Source: UBA1020 sp964520495 (lineage in GTDB: Bacteria; Patescibacteriota; Saccharimonadia; Saccharimonadales; Saccharimonadaceae). From it: a stretch of 64,000 bases of DNA. The notes below the pieces were generated by a model. That model did no database searches, was not told the DNA's origin, and saw only the letters and a program-made list of their open reading frames with translations. Shown in pieces: positions 40,559-49,176 of this stretch. The position numbers were made by a program, and so were the translations under genes. The stretch covers positions 106,050 to 170,049 of the forward strand of contig CAZFMZ010000002.1 in the NCBI GenBank assembly GCA_964520495.1, read 5' to 3'. Position 1 is the stretch's first letter. Every line of letters starts with the position of its first letter.

Positions 40559-41068
40559 ATGCAACTACGACCAAAGACAACCATCGGAAGGACATCGACT
40601 GCCAGCTTTCCATTTGACGGTGCGAGCGACGTGCCGGTCAAGATTGATACCGGTGCTGACACGTCCTCTATCTGGGCAAGTGACCTGCAGATGGAAGCGG
40701 ATAATGCCTTAAGTTTCGTGCTGTTTGCTCCCGCTTCGAAGCATTATTCCGGCAAGCGCCACCGCACGAAATCTTACACCGCTCGTTACGTGCGTAGTTC
40801 CAACGGCCAGGGCGAGGTGCGTTACAGCGTGAAGCTGACCATCGTGCTGTCCGGACGCAAGATTAAGGGCTCGTTCACCTTGGCCGATCGCTCGCGCAAT
40901 ACCTACCCTGCATTGATAGGCTGCCGCCTGCTGAGCGGCAAGTTCATCGTCGATGTTTCCAAAGGTAAGACCAAACCCGATGAGCAGAAATTACGTTCCA
41001 AAGCCCTGGAAAACGAACTGAAGCAGGACCCACAAGCCTTCTTCAAAAAACACCGTTCGAAGCAATAG
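40559..41068 (+). CDS. RimB-like retropepsin-fold protease (RimK-associated, pfam05618 type)
   Basis: A 169-aa protein with the aspartyl-protease-like signature KIDTGADTSSIW (Asp30), characteristic of the RimK/LysX-associated putative ATP-dependent protease family. In Pseudomonas such RimB proteins trim poly-glutamate tails that RimK adds. A GTG at 40550 is an alternative start. It lies upstream of a Mur-ligase-like gene and rimK, and the three could act together. The C-terminal 30 residues are Lys/Gln-rich. Confidence 0.75.
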   Translation: MQLRPKTTIGRTSTASFPFDGASDVPVKIDTGADTSSIWASDLQMEADNALSFVLFAPASKHYSGKRHRTKSYTARYVRSSNGQGEVRYSVKLTIVLSGRKIKGSFTLADRSRNTYPALIGCRLLSGKFIVDVSKGKTKPDEQKLRSKALENELKQDPQAFFKKHRSKQ

Positions 41069-41072
41069 CATA

Positions 41073-41101
41073 TTGACTTTCTATAGATTTTAATGTATAA
41101 T
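41073..41101 (+). promoter_or_regulatory. Promoter upstream of the Mur-ligase-like gene and rimK
   Basis: TTGACT (41073-41078), exactly 17 nt, TATAAT (41096-41101). Transcription from about 41108 leaves a roughly 70-nt leader before the ATG at 41179. The locus therefore has its own strong promoter apart from the RimB-like gene. Confidence 0.75.
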
Positions 41102-41178
41102 TATTATATTGACCCCCGTGTCAGTTGTGTACGGTCTGGCTGCTCTGTCAGCAGATAATCCTGTGAAACGATAACCTC

Positions 41179-42417
41179 ATGAATAGAACGATAGCCGTTA
41201 CCGGTACCAAAGGAAAGACGACCGTTGTGCGGTTACTCGACTTCGTATTCCGTCAGCTGGGTGATGATGTACTGCGCGTTGATACGTCGGGCGCCTACCT
41301 GAACGACGAGCGGAAAGTGAGTGACGAGGAAAGCCGCCGCCTATGGGGGTTCGCATCTACCAATGCCCCGGGGCGCTTCCTCTATCTGCTCAATAGCGAC
41401 AAGTCGAGCACGGCCATCCTGGAATGTACCCTATTCTGCGCGAATGAAGGCGTCGGGTTGGGCTATAAGCACCACAACGTAGGAATCTTCACCAACGTGT
41501 TCGACGATCATCTTGGTAGCAAAGACGATTTGCGCACTAGAGACGATATCGCCCGTAAGAAAAGCCTTATCTTCAAGCAAATCGCACCGGGCGGAACGGC
41601 TCTTTATAACGTCGATGACCCCTATGTCACCGAGCAGCTATCCGTCGTGCCTGAAGGGATCGATATCACCACCATCGGCATCACGCTGAGCGAGGCGCCC
41701 GCCAAAGGAGTCTACTGTCGCGTCAGTCATGAGGATATAGCAATCGTTCAAAACGGCGTGGTCATTACCAGCCACGTACTCTCCGCGTTCTCATGGCTGG
41801 CGGTCGGACACGAACCCTCCCGTTATTCGCTCGGCTTCGTGTACGCCGCGCTTTTTGCCAGTCTCAGTGAGACCGATTTCCAAAAAGCGGTAGAAGCACT
41901 GAAGACGTATCACTATGATCAGGACGGTGGCCGCATGGTCGAGATCGTAACCAAGGGACCGAAAATCATTCTCGACTTCGCTCATGAAAAATACTCACTC
42001 AAAGCACTGGCGGAGTACGCCAAGTCATTAACAGAGGACAGCGGTCGAGTTATCGGAGTGGTCCGCTTGGCACCGAGCCGAACCGACGAGTTGATTGACG
42101 ACACGGCCGAGTTTATCGCCACAGCCTTTGACAGCTTCGTGGTCTACGACAAAGTGGACGGCCATTGGCGCAAGCCAGGGTTAGTGAAAGGATATGTCGA
42201 CCGGTATGAAGAGGTCGGGCGGATCGCTAACCGCTTCGCTGCCGCCCTGCACGGCGCTGGTGTCAATGCGGTGGTTCGTATCCGTGAAGATGAGGCGATT
42301 AAAGAAGCGATAGCGACCGCGACGCCAGCAGATGTTATTGTGTATATAGTAAATGACGACAGCAAACGATCGAGGCAGTTCCTTGATGATGCGTTACGAC
42401 AGAAAGGATGGTCATAG
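41179..42417 (+). CDS. Mur-ligase-like amide ligase without the UDP-binding domain (PgsB/CphA-like)
   Basis: A 412-aa ATP-dependent ligase that starts directly with the P-loop domain: TIAVTGTKGKTT, with Lys13. It has VFDDHLGS (like the Mur NHDH segment) near 112 and a C-terminal domain (LDFAHEKYSLKALAEYA, about 267-283) like the D-H/Y-A-H-xx-S motif of Mur ligases. Mur enzymes carry a UDP-binding first domain that is absent here, as in PgsB/CapB and the Mur half of cyanophycin synthetase. It therefore likely joins an amino acid to a peptide or protein substrate. It lies between a RimB-like protease and RimK, 1 bp before rimK. Confidence 0.7.
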   Translation: MNRTIAVTGTKGKTTVVRLLDFVFRQLGDDVLRVDTSGAYLNDERKVSDEESRRLWGFASTNAPGRFLYLLNSDKSSTAILECTLFCANEGVGLGYKHHNVGIFTNVFDDHLGSKDDLRTRDDIARKKSLIFKQIAPGGTALYNVDDPYVTEQLSVVPEGIDITTIGITLSEAPAKGVYCRVSHEDIAIVQNGVVITSHVLSAFSWLAVGHEPSRYSLGFVYAALFASLSETDFQKAVEALKTYHYDQDGGRMVEIVTKGPKIILDFAHEKYSLKALAEYAKSLTEDSGRVIGVVRLAPSRTDELIDDTAEFIATAFDSFVVYDKVDGHWRKPGLVKGYVDRYEEVGRIANRFAAALHGAGVNAVVRIREDEAIKEAIATATPADVIVYIVNDDSKRSRQFLDDALRQKGWS

Positions 42418-42418
42418 T

Positions 42419-43324
42419 ATGAAGATCGCGATTTTATCGAATGGACCGGGCAACTATACGACCAAGCGGCTGAAAGAAGAAGCGGTCAAGCGTGGTCATG
42501 ATGTGAAGGTGATTAAATACAAGGATGCCTACACGGCCGTCGAGAAGAACAATTCGGTCGTGCGCTATAAGGGCGAGAGCTTGGAGAAGTTCGATGCCAT
42601 CGTTCCTCGTATCGCACAGAGCTACACCAAATATGGGACGGCCATCGTGCGACAGTTCGAATCCCAGGGTACCTACACTACCGCCAGCAGTCTGGCAATC
42701 AACCGCTCACGCGACAAATTGCGCGCCTACCAGGTACTAGCCAAGGCCGGCGTGGGCATTCCGAAGACTGTCTTCGCGCGCGAATCGGCTAGTTTCGATG
42801 ACATCGTTGACCTAGCCGGCGGCACGCCGCTCATCATCAAGGTCGCACGTGGAACGCACGGCAACGGCGTGGTGCTTGCCGAGACCCCGAAAGCAGCCAA
42901 GGCCGTGATGCAAGCCTTCTACGTTGAAGGGGTGAACTTCCTGGTGCAGGAATTCATTAAGGAATCAGCCGGTACCGACATCCGGGCGTTGGTCGTCGGC
43001 GGCCGGGTAGTTGCCAGCGTCAAGCGACAGAGTCTGGACGGCGACTTCCGCTCCAACACCCATCAGGGCGGGGAAGGTGTGCCGGTCAAATTGACCGAAG
43101 AGGAACGCAAGACCGCCTTGAAAGCGGCCAAGGCAATGGGGTTGCCTATCTGCGGTGTCGACATGATGCGCTCGGCGAACGGCCCGTTAGTGCTGGAGGT
43201 TAACTCATCTGCCAGCATCAAGACACCTGAAACGATTACCGGCCGCAACGTGGCTGAGAAAATTATCGAATACATTGAAATGAACGCCAAACGGCGTCCG
43301 AAAAAAGACAAGATCGGCGCCTAG
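42419..43324 (+). CDS. rimK: RimK-type ATP-grasp glutamate ligase
   Basis: A 301-aa ATP-grasp enzyme, the length of E. coli RimK (300 aa). Key segments: RSRDKLRAYQVLAKAGVGIPKT, ATP-grasp lysines in TPLIIKVARGTHGNGVVLAE, the RimK motif DIRALVVGGRVVASVKRQ followed by GDFRSNTHQGG, and the metal-binding LEVNSSASI. RimK adds glutamates to the C-terminus of ribosomal protein S6 or a related protein. The true start is the ATG at 42419, 1 nt after the Mur-like stop. Co-transcribed with it. Confidence 0.9.
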   Translation: MKIAILSNGPGNYTTKRLKEEAVKRGHDVKVIKYKDAYTAVEKNNSVVRYKGESLEKFDAIVPRIAQSYTKYGTAIVRQFESQGTYTTASSLAINRSRDKLRAYQVLAKAGVGIPKTVFARESASFDDIVDLAGGTPLIIKVARGTHGNGVVLAETPKAAKAVMQAFYVEGVNFLVQEFIKESAGTDIRALVVGGRVVASVKRQSLDGDFRSNTHQGGEGVPVKLTEEERKTALKAAKAMGLPICGVDMMRSANGPLVLEVNSSASIKTPETITGRNVAEKIIEYIEMNAKRRPKKDKIGA

Positions 43325-43369
43325 CTCGCTGTAGTTGCCTTTCTCGGTAACCTGTAGCACTATAAGGAC

Positions 43370-43852
43370 ATGAACGTCGCTATCGTCTTTGTCGTCGTGC
43401 TGCTACTGCTGTTCGGCCTGGCGTATGCCACTAAGCGGCGCTTCGGCGTGCTTGGGCTGGCGCTCGCGGCTGGGTCGATGTTAAGTGAACTATGGGCCGC
43501 CGAGCTGACACCACTAGTAGCTGAGGCCGGCGTACTCGTAGAACGGCCACCACTTATCACCGTGGTATCCGTTACGCTTGTGCTGTTACCCGCTTTACTG
43601 CTGTTGTTCAGTGGACCGACCTATCGTGAAACGCCGATGCGTCTGCTGGGTGCCTTCCTGTTTGCGGTGTTAGCCTGCGCCTTACTGGTCGAACCGCTCG
43701 GCTCGGCCATGGTGCTACAAGGCGAGGGCAGATTGGTGTATGAGTTCGTCAACGAGAACCGTGTTTATATCGTCACGAGCGGGTTAATCCTGGCGTTACT
43801 TGACCTGCTCGGCGTCCACACCGCCCGTCGTTCGCGCGCAGGCAAACATTGA
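43370..43852 (+). CDS. Small polytopic membrane protein, unknown function
   Basis: A 160-aa protein with four or five TM helices (about 1-20, 28-45, 60-82, 90-112, 128-148) and a basic end. The arrangement resembles CvpA-like proteins, but no specific motif supports that. It ends directly at the promoter of tRNA-Lys. Confidence 0.55.
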   Translation: MNVAIVFVVVLLLLFGLAYATKRRFGVLGLALAAGSMLSELWAAELTPLVAEAGVLVERPPLITVVSVTLVLLPALLLLFSGPTYRETPMRLLGAFLFAVLACALLVEPLGSAMVLQGEGRLVYEFVNENRVYIVTSGLILALLDLLGVHTARRSRAGKH

Positions 43853-43877
43853 CAATCCACCTCTGGTACGGTACATT
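43849..43877 (+). promoter_or_regulatory. Promoter of tRNA-Lys
   Basis: TTGACA (43849-43854, overlapping the upstream stop codon), 17 nt, TACATT (43872-43877). It predicts a start about 5 nt before the mature tRNA. Confidence 0.75.
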
Positions 43878-43888
43878 TTTATGAGTGT

Positions 43889-43965
43889 GGGCCCATAGCT
43901 CAGCCGGTTAGAGCACCTGCCTTTTAAGCAGGGTGTCCTGAGTTCAAGTCTCAGTGGGCCCTCCA
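43889..43965 (+). tRNA. tRNA-Lys(UUU)
   Basis: A 77-nt tRNA with encoded CCA. Acceptor GGGCCCA/TGGGCCC, D-arm GCTC/GAGC, anticodon loop CTTTTAA with anticodon TTT in the stem CCTGC/GCAGG, T-arm CTGAG/CTCAG. Confidence 0.95.
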
Positions 43966-43974
43966 TACAATATC

Positions 43975-44000
43975 GCTCACCTAAACGGTGGGCTATTTTG
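43975..44000 (+). terminator. Terminator after tRNA-Lys
   Basis: GCTCACC (43975-43981) with GGTGGGC (43987-43993), then TATTTTGTTT. Confidence 0.7.
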
Positions 44001-44047
44001 TTTGTCTGCTTGGTTGCCATATTAGTTAGTGGTATGATGAAAGCATT

Positions 44048-44542
44048 ATGAATATGTGGGCATCTCAAAAGAAACACACGAGTAAACAGGCTGGTTTTAC
44101 AATCGTCGAACTGCTGATCGTCATCGTGGTCATTGCCATCCTGGCAGCGATTTCTATCGTTGCCTATAATGGCATCCAAGCTCGAGGCAAGAATTCGGCC
44201 GCACAGTCTTCTGCGGTGACAGTCGTAAAGAAAGCAGAGATTTATAACACTGAGATAGGCTACTACCCCCTGGGTATGTCAGCCCTTACAGGTGCGGCAT
44301 CTACAACGAGTTACAATCTCACGGGTATCGTATACGTAGGAACTCAAACGAATACGACGCCGACGAATGCGGTCGTCTTTTACGTCTGCGGTAGCGGCAG
44401 TCCAGCCAGCGCAGCGGATATTACAGCCAGCAACGTCACCGGCGGCAGGATTTATTACCGCGACTACCAAAACTCAACGAACAGAAACGAACCGTACGGT
44501 GTAGTGAGCGGTACGGGCATAGCCTGCTACGGTAGAAATTAA
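44048..44542 (+). CDS. Type IV prepilin-like protein
   Basis: A 164-aa prepilin with a longer basic leader (MNMWASQKKHTSKQAG) and the FTIVELLIVIVVIAILAAIS helix. The exterior part is Ser/Thr/Ala/Asn-rich with two Cys near the C-terminus (about 117 and 161) that could form the pilin disulfide loop. TATGAT is 9 nt before the ATG. It is separated from the next prepilin by a strong symmetric terminator. Confidence 0.88.
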   Translation: MNMWASQKKHTSKQAGFTIVELLIVIVVIAILAAISIVAYNGIQARGKNSAAQSSAVTVVKKAEIYNTEIGYYPLGMSALTGAASTTSYNLTGIVYVGTQTNTTPTNAVVFYVCGSGSPASAADITASNVTGGRIYYRDYQNSTNRNEPYGVVSGTGIACYGRN

Positions 44543-44554
44543 TTTTCATACCTC

Positions 44555-44590
44555 CACGAAAAAACCGCCTTGTAAGGCGGTTTTTTCGTG
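44555..44590 (+). terminator. Symmetric bidirectional terminator
   Basis: CACGAAAAAACCGCCT and AGGCGGTTTTTTCGTG are perfect 16-bp arms around a TGTA loop. The A and T tracts allow function on both strands. Confidence 0.92.
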
Positions 44591-44619
44591 AAGAAACACC
44601 GCTATGTTAGAATGCGAGC

Positions 44620-45183
44620 GTGAAGAGAAGCATAAACGGTTTCACCATTGTTGAGCTGCTGATCGTCATCGTGGTCATCGCCATTCTGGCTTCTATTTCA
44701 CTCGTTGCCTATAACGGCATCCAAACGCGCGCCCAGAACACCCGCACTATCACCGCTGCCAAGGAATGGGTCAAGCTATTGAATAGTTATGCGGTCGCGA
44801 AAACTGACTACTTAAACCTTGGTCCGGGTAACCTCGCGTGTCTAGGTGGGCTTGCCGACTACCCTGCGTCTTCAGAGTTCGCAGCCGGTGACTGCGTTGA
44901 TAGTTGGGGCAAGATCGATACGCTTACCAACGATGAGCTCATGTCGTTTGCCCGAATCTCCGCATCACCATGGACATATAGCCTGGATGAACAATGGTAC
45001 TGGGGTGGTCGAATAAGGGGAATCCAGTATTCAAGCAATGGCATCTACCCTACCGGTAACAGTCAATGGGTGGTGTATTCACTAAAAGGCGATGTCGGCT
45101 GTAGTATCTCGAATGCGACGAAAGAAGCCTTTAACGCTGGCGTAACGACATGTACCGTTCCGGTCAACCTGCTTATCCGTTAG
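44620..45183 (+). CDS. Type IV prepilin-like protein
   Basis: A 187-aa prepilin starting at GTG, with leader MKRSING and the FTIVELLIVIVVIAILASIS helix. The exterior domain is Trp/Tyr-rich with four Cys. It is in tandem with the previous prepilin but has its own transcript because of the intervening terminator. The 45184-45417 stretch after it holds no ORF, only the yebC promoter (TATACT near 45374). Confidence 0.88.
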   Translation: MKRSINGFTIVELLIVIVVIAILASISLVAYNGIQTRAQNTRTITAAKEWVKLLNSYAVAKTDYLNLGPGNLACLGGLADYPASSEFAAGDCVDSWGKIDTLTNDELMSFARISASPWTYSLDEQWYWGGRIRGIQYSSNGIYPTGNSQWVVYSLKGDVGCSISNATKEAFNAGVTTCTVPVNLLIR

Positions 45184-45417
45184 ACGGGCATAAGGTAGTG
45201 AATGCCAGCGTGAGTTGAGCAGCAACGGTGTACATAGGCATAAACTGACGAATAGAGCGGTTTATACATTGACTTATCATTTATCGCGCAAACTACACGC
45301 GTCATGGGTGTGGCGCTCAACACGTCTTGAGATGCGCCAAACCAGCCTGGTGGAATAGATGCTCCGTATCTGTTATACTAACGGTAATTCTTATAGCAAC
45401 CGTACCATGGAGGTCGC

Positions 45418-46131
45418 ATGGCTGGTCATAATAAATGGTCAAAAATCAAACGTGACAAAGGCGTCAACGACGCGAAGCGTGGAGCTGTCTTTACGAAAAT
45501 CGGTAACCAGATTGCTATCGCCGCGCGCAGTGGCACCGATCCTGACATGAACCCGGCGCTCGCCATGGCGATTGAGAAGGCTCGTCAGGCGAACATGCCC
45601 AAAGACAACATTCAGCGTTCCATCGACCGCGTCGCCGACAAAGCCGCCGCCGCATTGGAAGAAATTACCTATGAGGGCTACGGCCCGGGCGGCGTCGGTA
45701 TCATCATTGAAACCGCGACCGACAACCGTAACCGCACTTTGCCAGAAGTAAAGACGGCCTTGGTGAAGAACGGCGGCCGTATCGCGGATGCTGGCAGTGT
45801 GCTTTTTCAGTTTACTCGCAAGGGTGTTATTCGTGTGGCTGCTAGCGGCGAGGACGCACTACTGACTGTACTTGATGCCGGAGCCGAGGATGCGAGCGAA
45901 GAAGACGGCGAACTAATCGTCTACACCGACCAAAAAGACCTTATGAAGGTCCGAGGTGCAATTATTGATGCGGGTCTGTCGATTGAAGAAGCGGAGTTGC
46001 AGTATGTTGCGAACACGCCGATTGAAGTGAGCGATCAAGAGACCGCCGATAAGGTGATGAAAGTGCTTGACGCGCTGGATGATCTGGATGACGTGGTGAA
46101 CGTGCACACGAACGCAGAACTAAATCTATAA
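45418..46131 (+). CDS. yebC: YebC/TACO1-family protein
   Basis: A 237-aa protein typical of YebC: the N-terminus MAGHNKWSKIKRDKGVNDAKR, then MPKDNIQRSIDRV and YEGYGPGGVGIIIE. Family members act as transcription regulators or help ribosomes pass polyproline stalls. TATACT near 45374 and a TGGAGGT ribosome-binding site precede the start. Confidence 0.95.
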   Translation: MAGHNKWSKIKRDKGVNDAKRGAVFTKIGNQIAIAARSGTDPDMNPALAMAIEKARQANMPKDNIQRSIDRVADKAAAALEEITYEGYGPGGVGIIIETATDNRNRTLPEVKTALVKNGGRIADAGSVLFQFTRKGVIRVAASGEDALLTVLDAGAEDASEEDGELIVYTDQKDLMKVRGAIIDAGLSIEEAELQYVANTPIEVSDQETADKVMKVLDALDDLDDVVNVHTNAELNL

Positions 46132-46244
46132 GTCTTTTCCTGAAACATATTCACTGACCCCACCCATAAAGAATAAGTGGCTTAGTCTACGGCAATCGAG
46201 AGGCTATAGGAGAGTCAAGTTGAATATGGTTTAATAGCAACACC

Positions 46245-48323
46245 ATGGCAGGTGTGACAAAACAGAAAAATGCGTTCAAGACTACGTGGTCTACATTTAA
46301 CCTGCTCGATAAAATATTTTTCTGGTTTGTGCTCCTCGCAGGTTTACTTTTCTTCGTAGCAACAATCGGGTACGGCAATCTATTCTATAGCCTCGCACTT
46401 GCTGCAGCTATGGCAGCACCGCTCGTCTTCCTCTGGGGTCTATTCAAAGTAAAGAAGAGTAAATACCACATGCGTCGCATGCTAGTTGGTTCACTTCTCA
46501 TGTTCTTTGTTGGTATCCCCATCGCAATGGCAATTGAACCGGAAGCGTCGAAACAAGAGACTCAGGCCCGACTTGCTGCTGAAGCCAAACTCGCCGAAGA
46601 AACAACTAAGCAGCAAACAGAAAAGCTTACTGAACAATCTGAGCCGGCGACCGTAGATTTCAAAGAGACGACGCCAATCGAAGAGACTCAGAAGCAAGAA
46701 GAAGTTGCCCAGGATCTCACGACCGATGCGGAGCAGCCGGCAAGTAGTGAAACGTCCCAGGTGCAAGTTAGCCCAGTTGACGAGCCATCTTCAAGTACGA
46801 GCAGTGAACAGACCGCTAGTCTTGGCAGGACAGCAGTTACTGAAAAGGATACCGTAACAAAAGTTGTCGACGGGGACACGATCTACACCAGTAAGTACAA
46901 GATTCGTATCATTGGACTCGATACACCCGAAACCAAAGACCCGCGCAAGTCTGTACAGTGTTTTGGAGCAGAAGCCTCGAAGAGGATGCAGGAACTTGTT
47001 GGCGGCAAGACAGTACTACTCGAAATCGACGACTCACAGGATACGATTGATAAATACGGCCGAGCTCTTAGGAATGTCTATCTAGAAGATGGCACGAACG
47101 TTGCTTACTCCATGATCCGAGATGGTTACGGTCATGAATACACCTACAACGACCCATATCAATGGCGGACCGAATACAAAGCAGCAGAGAAGTACGCCAT
47201 CGAGAATAATAAAGGTTTGTGGGCAGAAGCAACTTGCAGCGGTATGACTTCGACGGCAACTACTGAACCCACAGCGGAGACCACCGAGCCCGACATTGAT
47301 GAAGCGACACCTTCGTCACCGCAACTCACAAGCCTGAAGAAAATCGGTAATATCATTAAGCTGGTTGGCTACGGCCCAAATAGCAGTACGGTTTCTCTAC
47401 GTCTTGCTAATGATGATCGCTATGATGTGGCAACAGCAGAAGATGGTAAGTTTAGCCTCGAGCTACCTGAAGACGCCGCACCATTTGGCACTATCGACAT
47501 GGAATCAGTCAGTGGATTCTGGATCTTCAAATCATATGAATCACTTCACGATACGTACTATTACTCAACGTTTGATAAAGAAAAGACATTCAAAACTTCG
47601 GCGTATGCTCCTGTCATCACCGCTGTACGAGATGGTTCTGATGGAGACGAAGTCCGTGGATATTATCTGCCTAACTCAAAGCTCCTTATAAAATCAGGCG
47701 ACACTGTTCTTGCTACTGACGCTACTGACGATCGCGGCGTCTTCTCGTTTACGGATGTAAAGACCGACACGGCATATGCAAACATTGAAATCAAAAGCTA
47801 CACATCAGCTTGGTTAATGTTCGGCATTAAAGAGGGTAACTCACTCCTCAGAGCTTACTTGAACACGAAAGAGAATAAAGCATTCGCTGAGCTACCGATA
47901 ACCACTAAGACTGTTACAAAAACAGAATCGATAGCATTTAAGAAAGTCTCACAGAACGACAGCACGCTCGAAAAAGGTAAGACTAAAGTCACTCAAACTG
48001 GTAAAGCAGGAGAGCGCACAATTACGCATAAAGTTACGTACCGCGGTGACAAAAAAATCAAGACAGAAGAGGTAAGCAATAAAGTAACCACCGAGCCCGT
48101 TACGCAAATTACTAACGTCGGCACATATGTGAAACCTGCCGCACCTGCACCGAGAGCCTCGAGCCCCGCGCCGACTTCAAGCGCAACCGGTGTAGTTAAG
48201 ATGAGCCGCAGCGGAATATGCCACGATACAAGCTCACGTTACTACAGCCGCACTATATATTACACCGCGTATAACACCTTATCTGCATGCTTGGCTGCAG
48301 GCGGAAGAGTACCTGAGCAGTAG
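46245..48323 (+). CDS. Membrane-anchored exterior thermonuclease with G5 domain
   Basis: A 692-aa protein. Three N-terminal TM segments lie at about 20-95, then a Glu/Thr/Ser-rich stalk (about 97-195). A staphylococcal-nuclease domain follows (about 200-335: VVDGDTI, IRIIGLDTPETK, DKYGRALRNVYLEDG), holding the two Arg and the Glu of the active site. Two Ig-like/beta regions lie at about 350-540. A G5 domain is near 550-630. A Pro/Ala/Ser linker leads to a Cys-containing C-terminal motif (SGICHDTSSRYYSRTIYYT, about 660-692). It probably degrades host or free DNA/RNA at the cell surface, giving nucleotides to a nucleotide-auxotrophic epibiont. The gene is AT-richer than its neighbours. Confidence 0.85.
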   Translation: MAGVTKQKNAFKTTWSTFNLLDKIFFWFVLLAGLLFFVATIGYGNLFYSLALAAAMAAPLVFLWGLFKVKKSKYHMRRMLVGSLLMFFVGIPIAMAIEPEASKQETQARLAAEAKLAEETTKQQTEKLTEQSEPATVDFKETTPIEETQKQEEVAQDLTTDAEQPASSETSQVQVSPVDEPSSSTSSEQTASLGRTAVTEKDTVTKVVDGDTIYTSKYKIRIIGLDTPETKDPRKSVQCFGAEASKRMQELVGGKTVLLEIDDSQDTIDKYGRALRNVYLEDGTNVAYSMIRDGYGHEYTYNDPYQWRTEYKAAEKYAIENNKGLWAEATCSGMTSTATTEPTAETTEPDIDEATPSSPQLTSLKKIGNIIKLVGYGPNSSTVSLRLANDDRYDVATAEDGKFSLELPEDAAPFGTIDMESVSGFWIFKSYESLHDTYYYSTFDKEKTFKTSAYAPVITAVRDGSDGDEVRGYYLPNSKLLIKSGDTVLATDATDDRGVFSFTDVKTDTAYANIEIKSYTSAWLMFGIKEGNSLLRAYLNTKENKAFAELPITTKTVTKTESIAFKKVSQNDSTLEKGKTKVTQTGKAGERTITHKVTYRGDKKIKTEEVSNKVTTEPVTQITNVGTYVKPAAPAPRASSPAPTSSATGVVKMSRSGICHDTSSRYYSRTIYYTAYNTLSACLAAGGRVPEQ

Positions 48324-48406
48324 AAAACATGACATCTCACAAGAAAACAGTATCGATTAAAAAACTTATTTAGTTTGTAGGCCACATCTTTGGTGCAAGC
48401 CTTCCA

Positions 48407-48446
48407 GAAGAGAGACATACATACATACATACATATGTCTCTCTTC
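48407..48446 (+). repeat. Hairpin with (ATAC)n tandem repeat in its loop
   Basis: GAAGAGAGACATA (48407-48419) and TATGTCTCTCTTC (48434-48446) form a perfect 13-bp stem around a 14-nt CATA-repeat loop. No T-tract follows, so it is a weak terminator at best. A second 8-bp inverted repeat (TTGCCTGG 48467-48474, CCAGGCAA 48491-48498) lies downstream. The 48324-48537 gap otherwise holds no gene. Confidence 0.55.
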
Positions 48447-48537
48447 GCTTATTAGGTATGAATGATTTGCCTGGAATACAGCCACTGACCCCAGGCAATT
48501 TGTTGCAGACCGTTGTGGGGACTATACTTAAAGTTAG

Positions 48538-49176
48538 ATGAAACTTTATCTTTCCTCGGATGGTTTTGGTAGTCACCTAAAACGCTTACAACAGATGGTC
48601 GGCGACGATCGGCGGGTGTTATTCATAGACAACGCCAAAGACTACATGGCCGAACGCGAACGCAGTAAACATGTGGTCGAGAAGCAGGCCGAATTCGAAG
48701 CGGCCGGCTTCGATTTCTTCGAGCTAGATTTGCGGCGGTACTTCCGATCTCCCGACTCGCTGAAGCCGATTGTCGAGGCGGCACCCTTCGTGTGGGTGGC
48801 CGGTGGCAACACGTTTTTACTGCGCCGTGCTTTTGCCTATAGTGGTTTCGACACGCTACTGAAACAGGTGCTGAAACATGGGCATATGACCTATGGCGGT
48901 TCGAGTGCGGGCTCAATCATCATGACCAAGACGCTGCGCGGAACCGAACATGGTGACGATCCGTATGACGTGCCGGCCGAGTATCACGAGGAAATCATAT
49001 GGGACGGACTAGGTTTGGTGTACCCGCAGCTGGTACCACATTACGGCTCCGACTGGTTCGGCACCGAAGCTCAGGCCATGGCCGATTATTTTGAGCAGCA
49101 GGGCATGACCTACACGACGCTAGCCGACGGCGAAGTATATGTGGTAGATGGCAAGTATGAGGAAAAGCTGACATGA
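48538..49176 (+). CDS. Peptidase S51 family protein (PepE/cyanophycinase-like)
   Basis: A 212-aa serine peptidase. It has WVAGGNTFLLRRAF (about 86-99) and the nucleophile elbow GGSSAGS with Ser123. E. coli PepE (229 aa) cleaves aspartyl dipeptides and cyanophycinase cleaves beta-Asp-Arg; length favours PepE. TATACT (48523-48528) lies 9 nt before the ATG. It overlaps ruvC by 4 bp (ATGA). Confidence 0.85.
   Translation: MKLYLSSDGFGSHLKRLQQMVGDDRRVLFIDNAKDYMAERERSKHVVEKQAEFEAAGFDFFELDLRRYFRSPDSLKPIVEAAPFVWVAGGNTFLLRRAFAYSGFDTLLKQVLKHGHMTYGGSSAGSIIMTKTLRGTEHGDDPYDVPAEYHEEIIWDGLGLVYPQLVPHYGSDWFGTEAQAMADYFEQQGMTYTTLADGEVYVVDGKYEEKLT

Noticed and set aside
41179..43324. A true cyanophycin synthetase
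   Set aside because: ATP-grasp and Mur parts are separate genes and the ATP-grasp part is clearly RimK-like, so the call is kept at family level.
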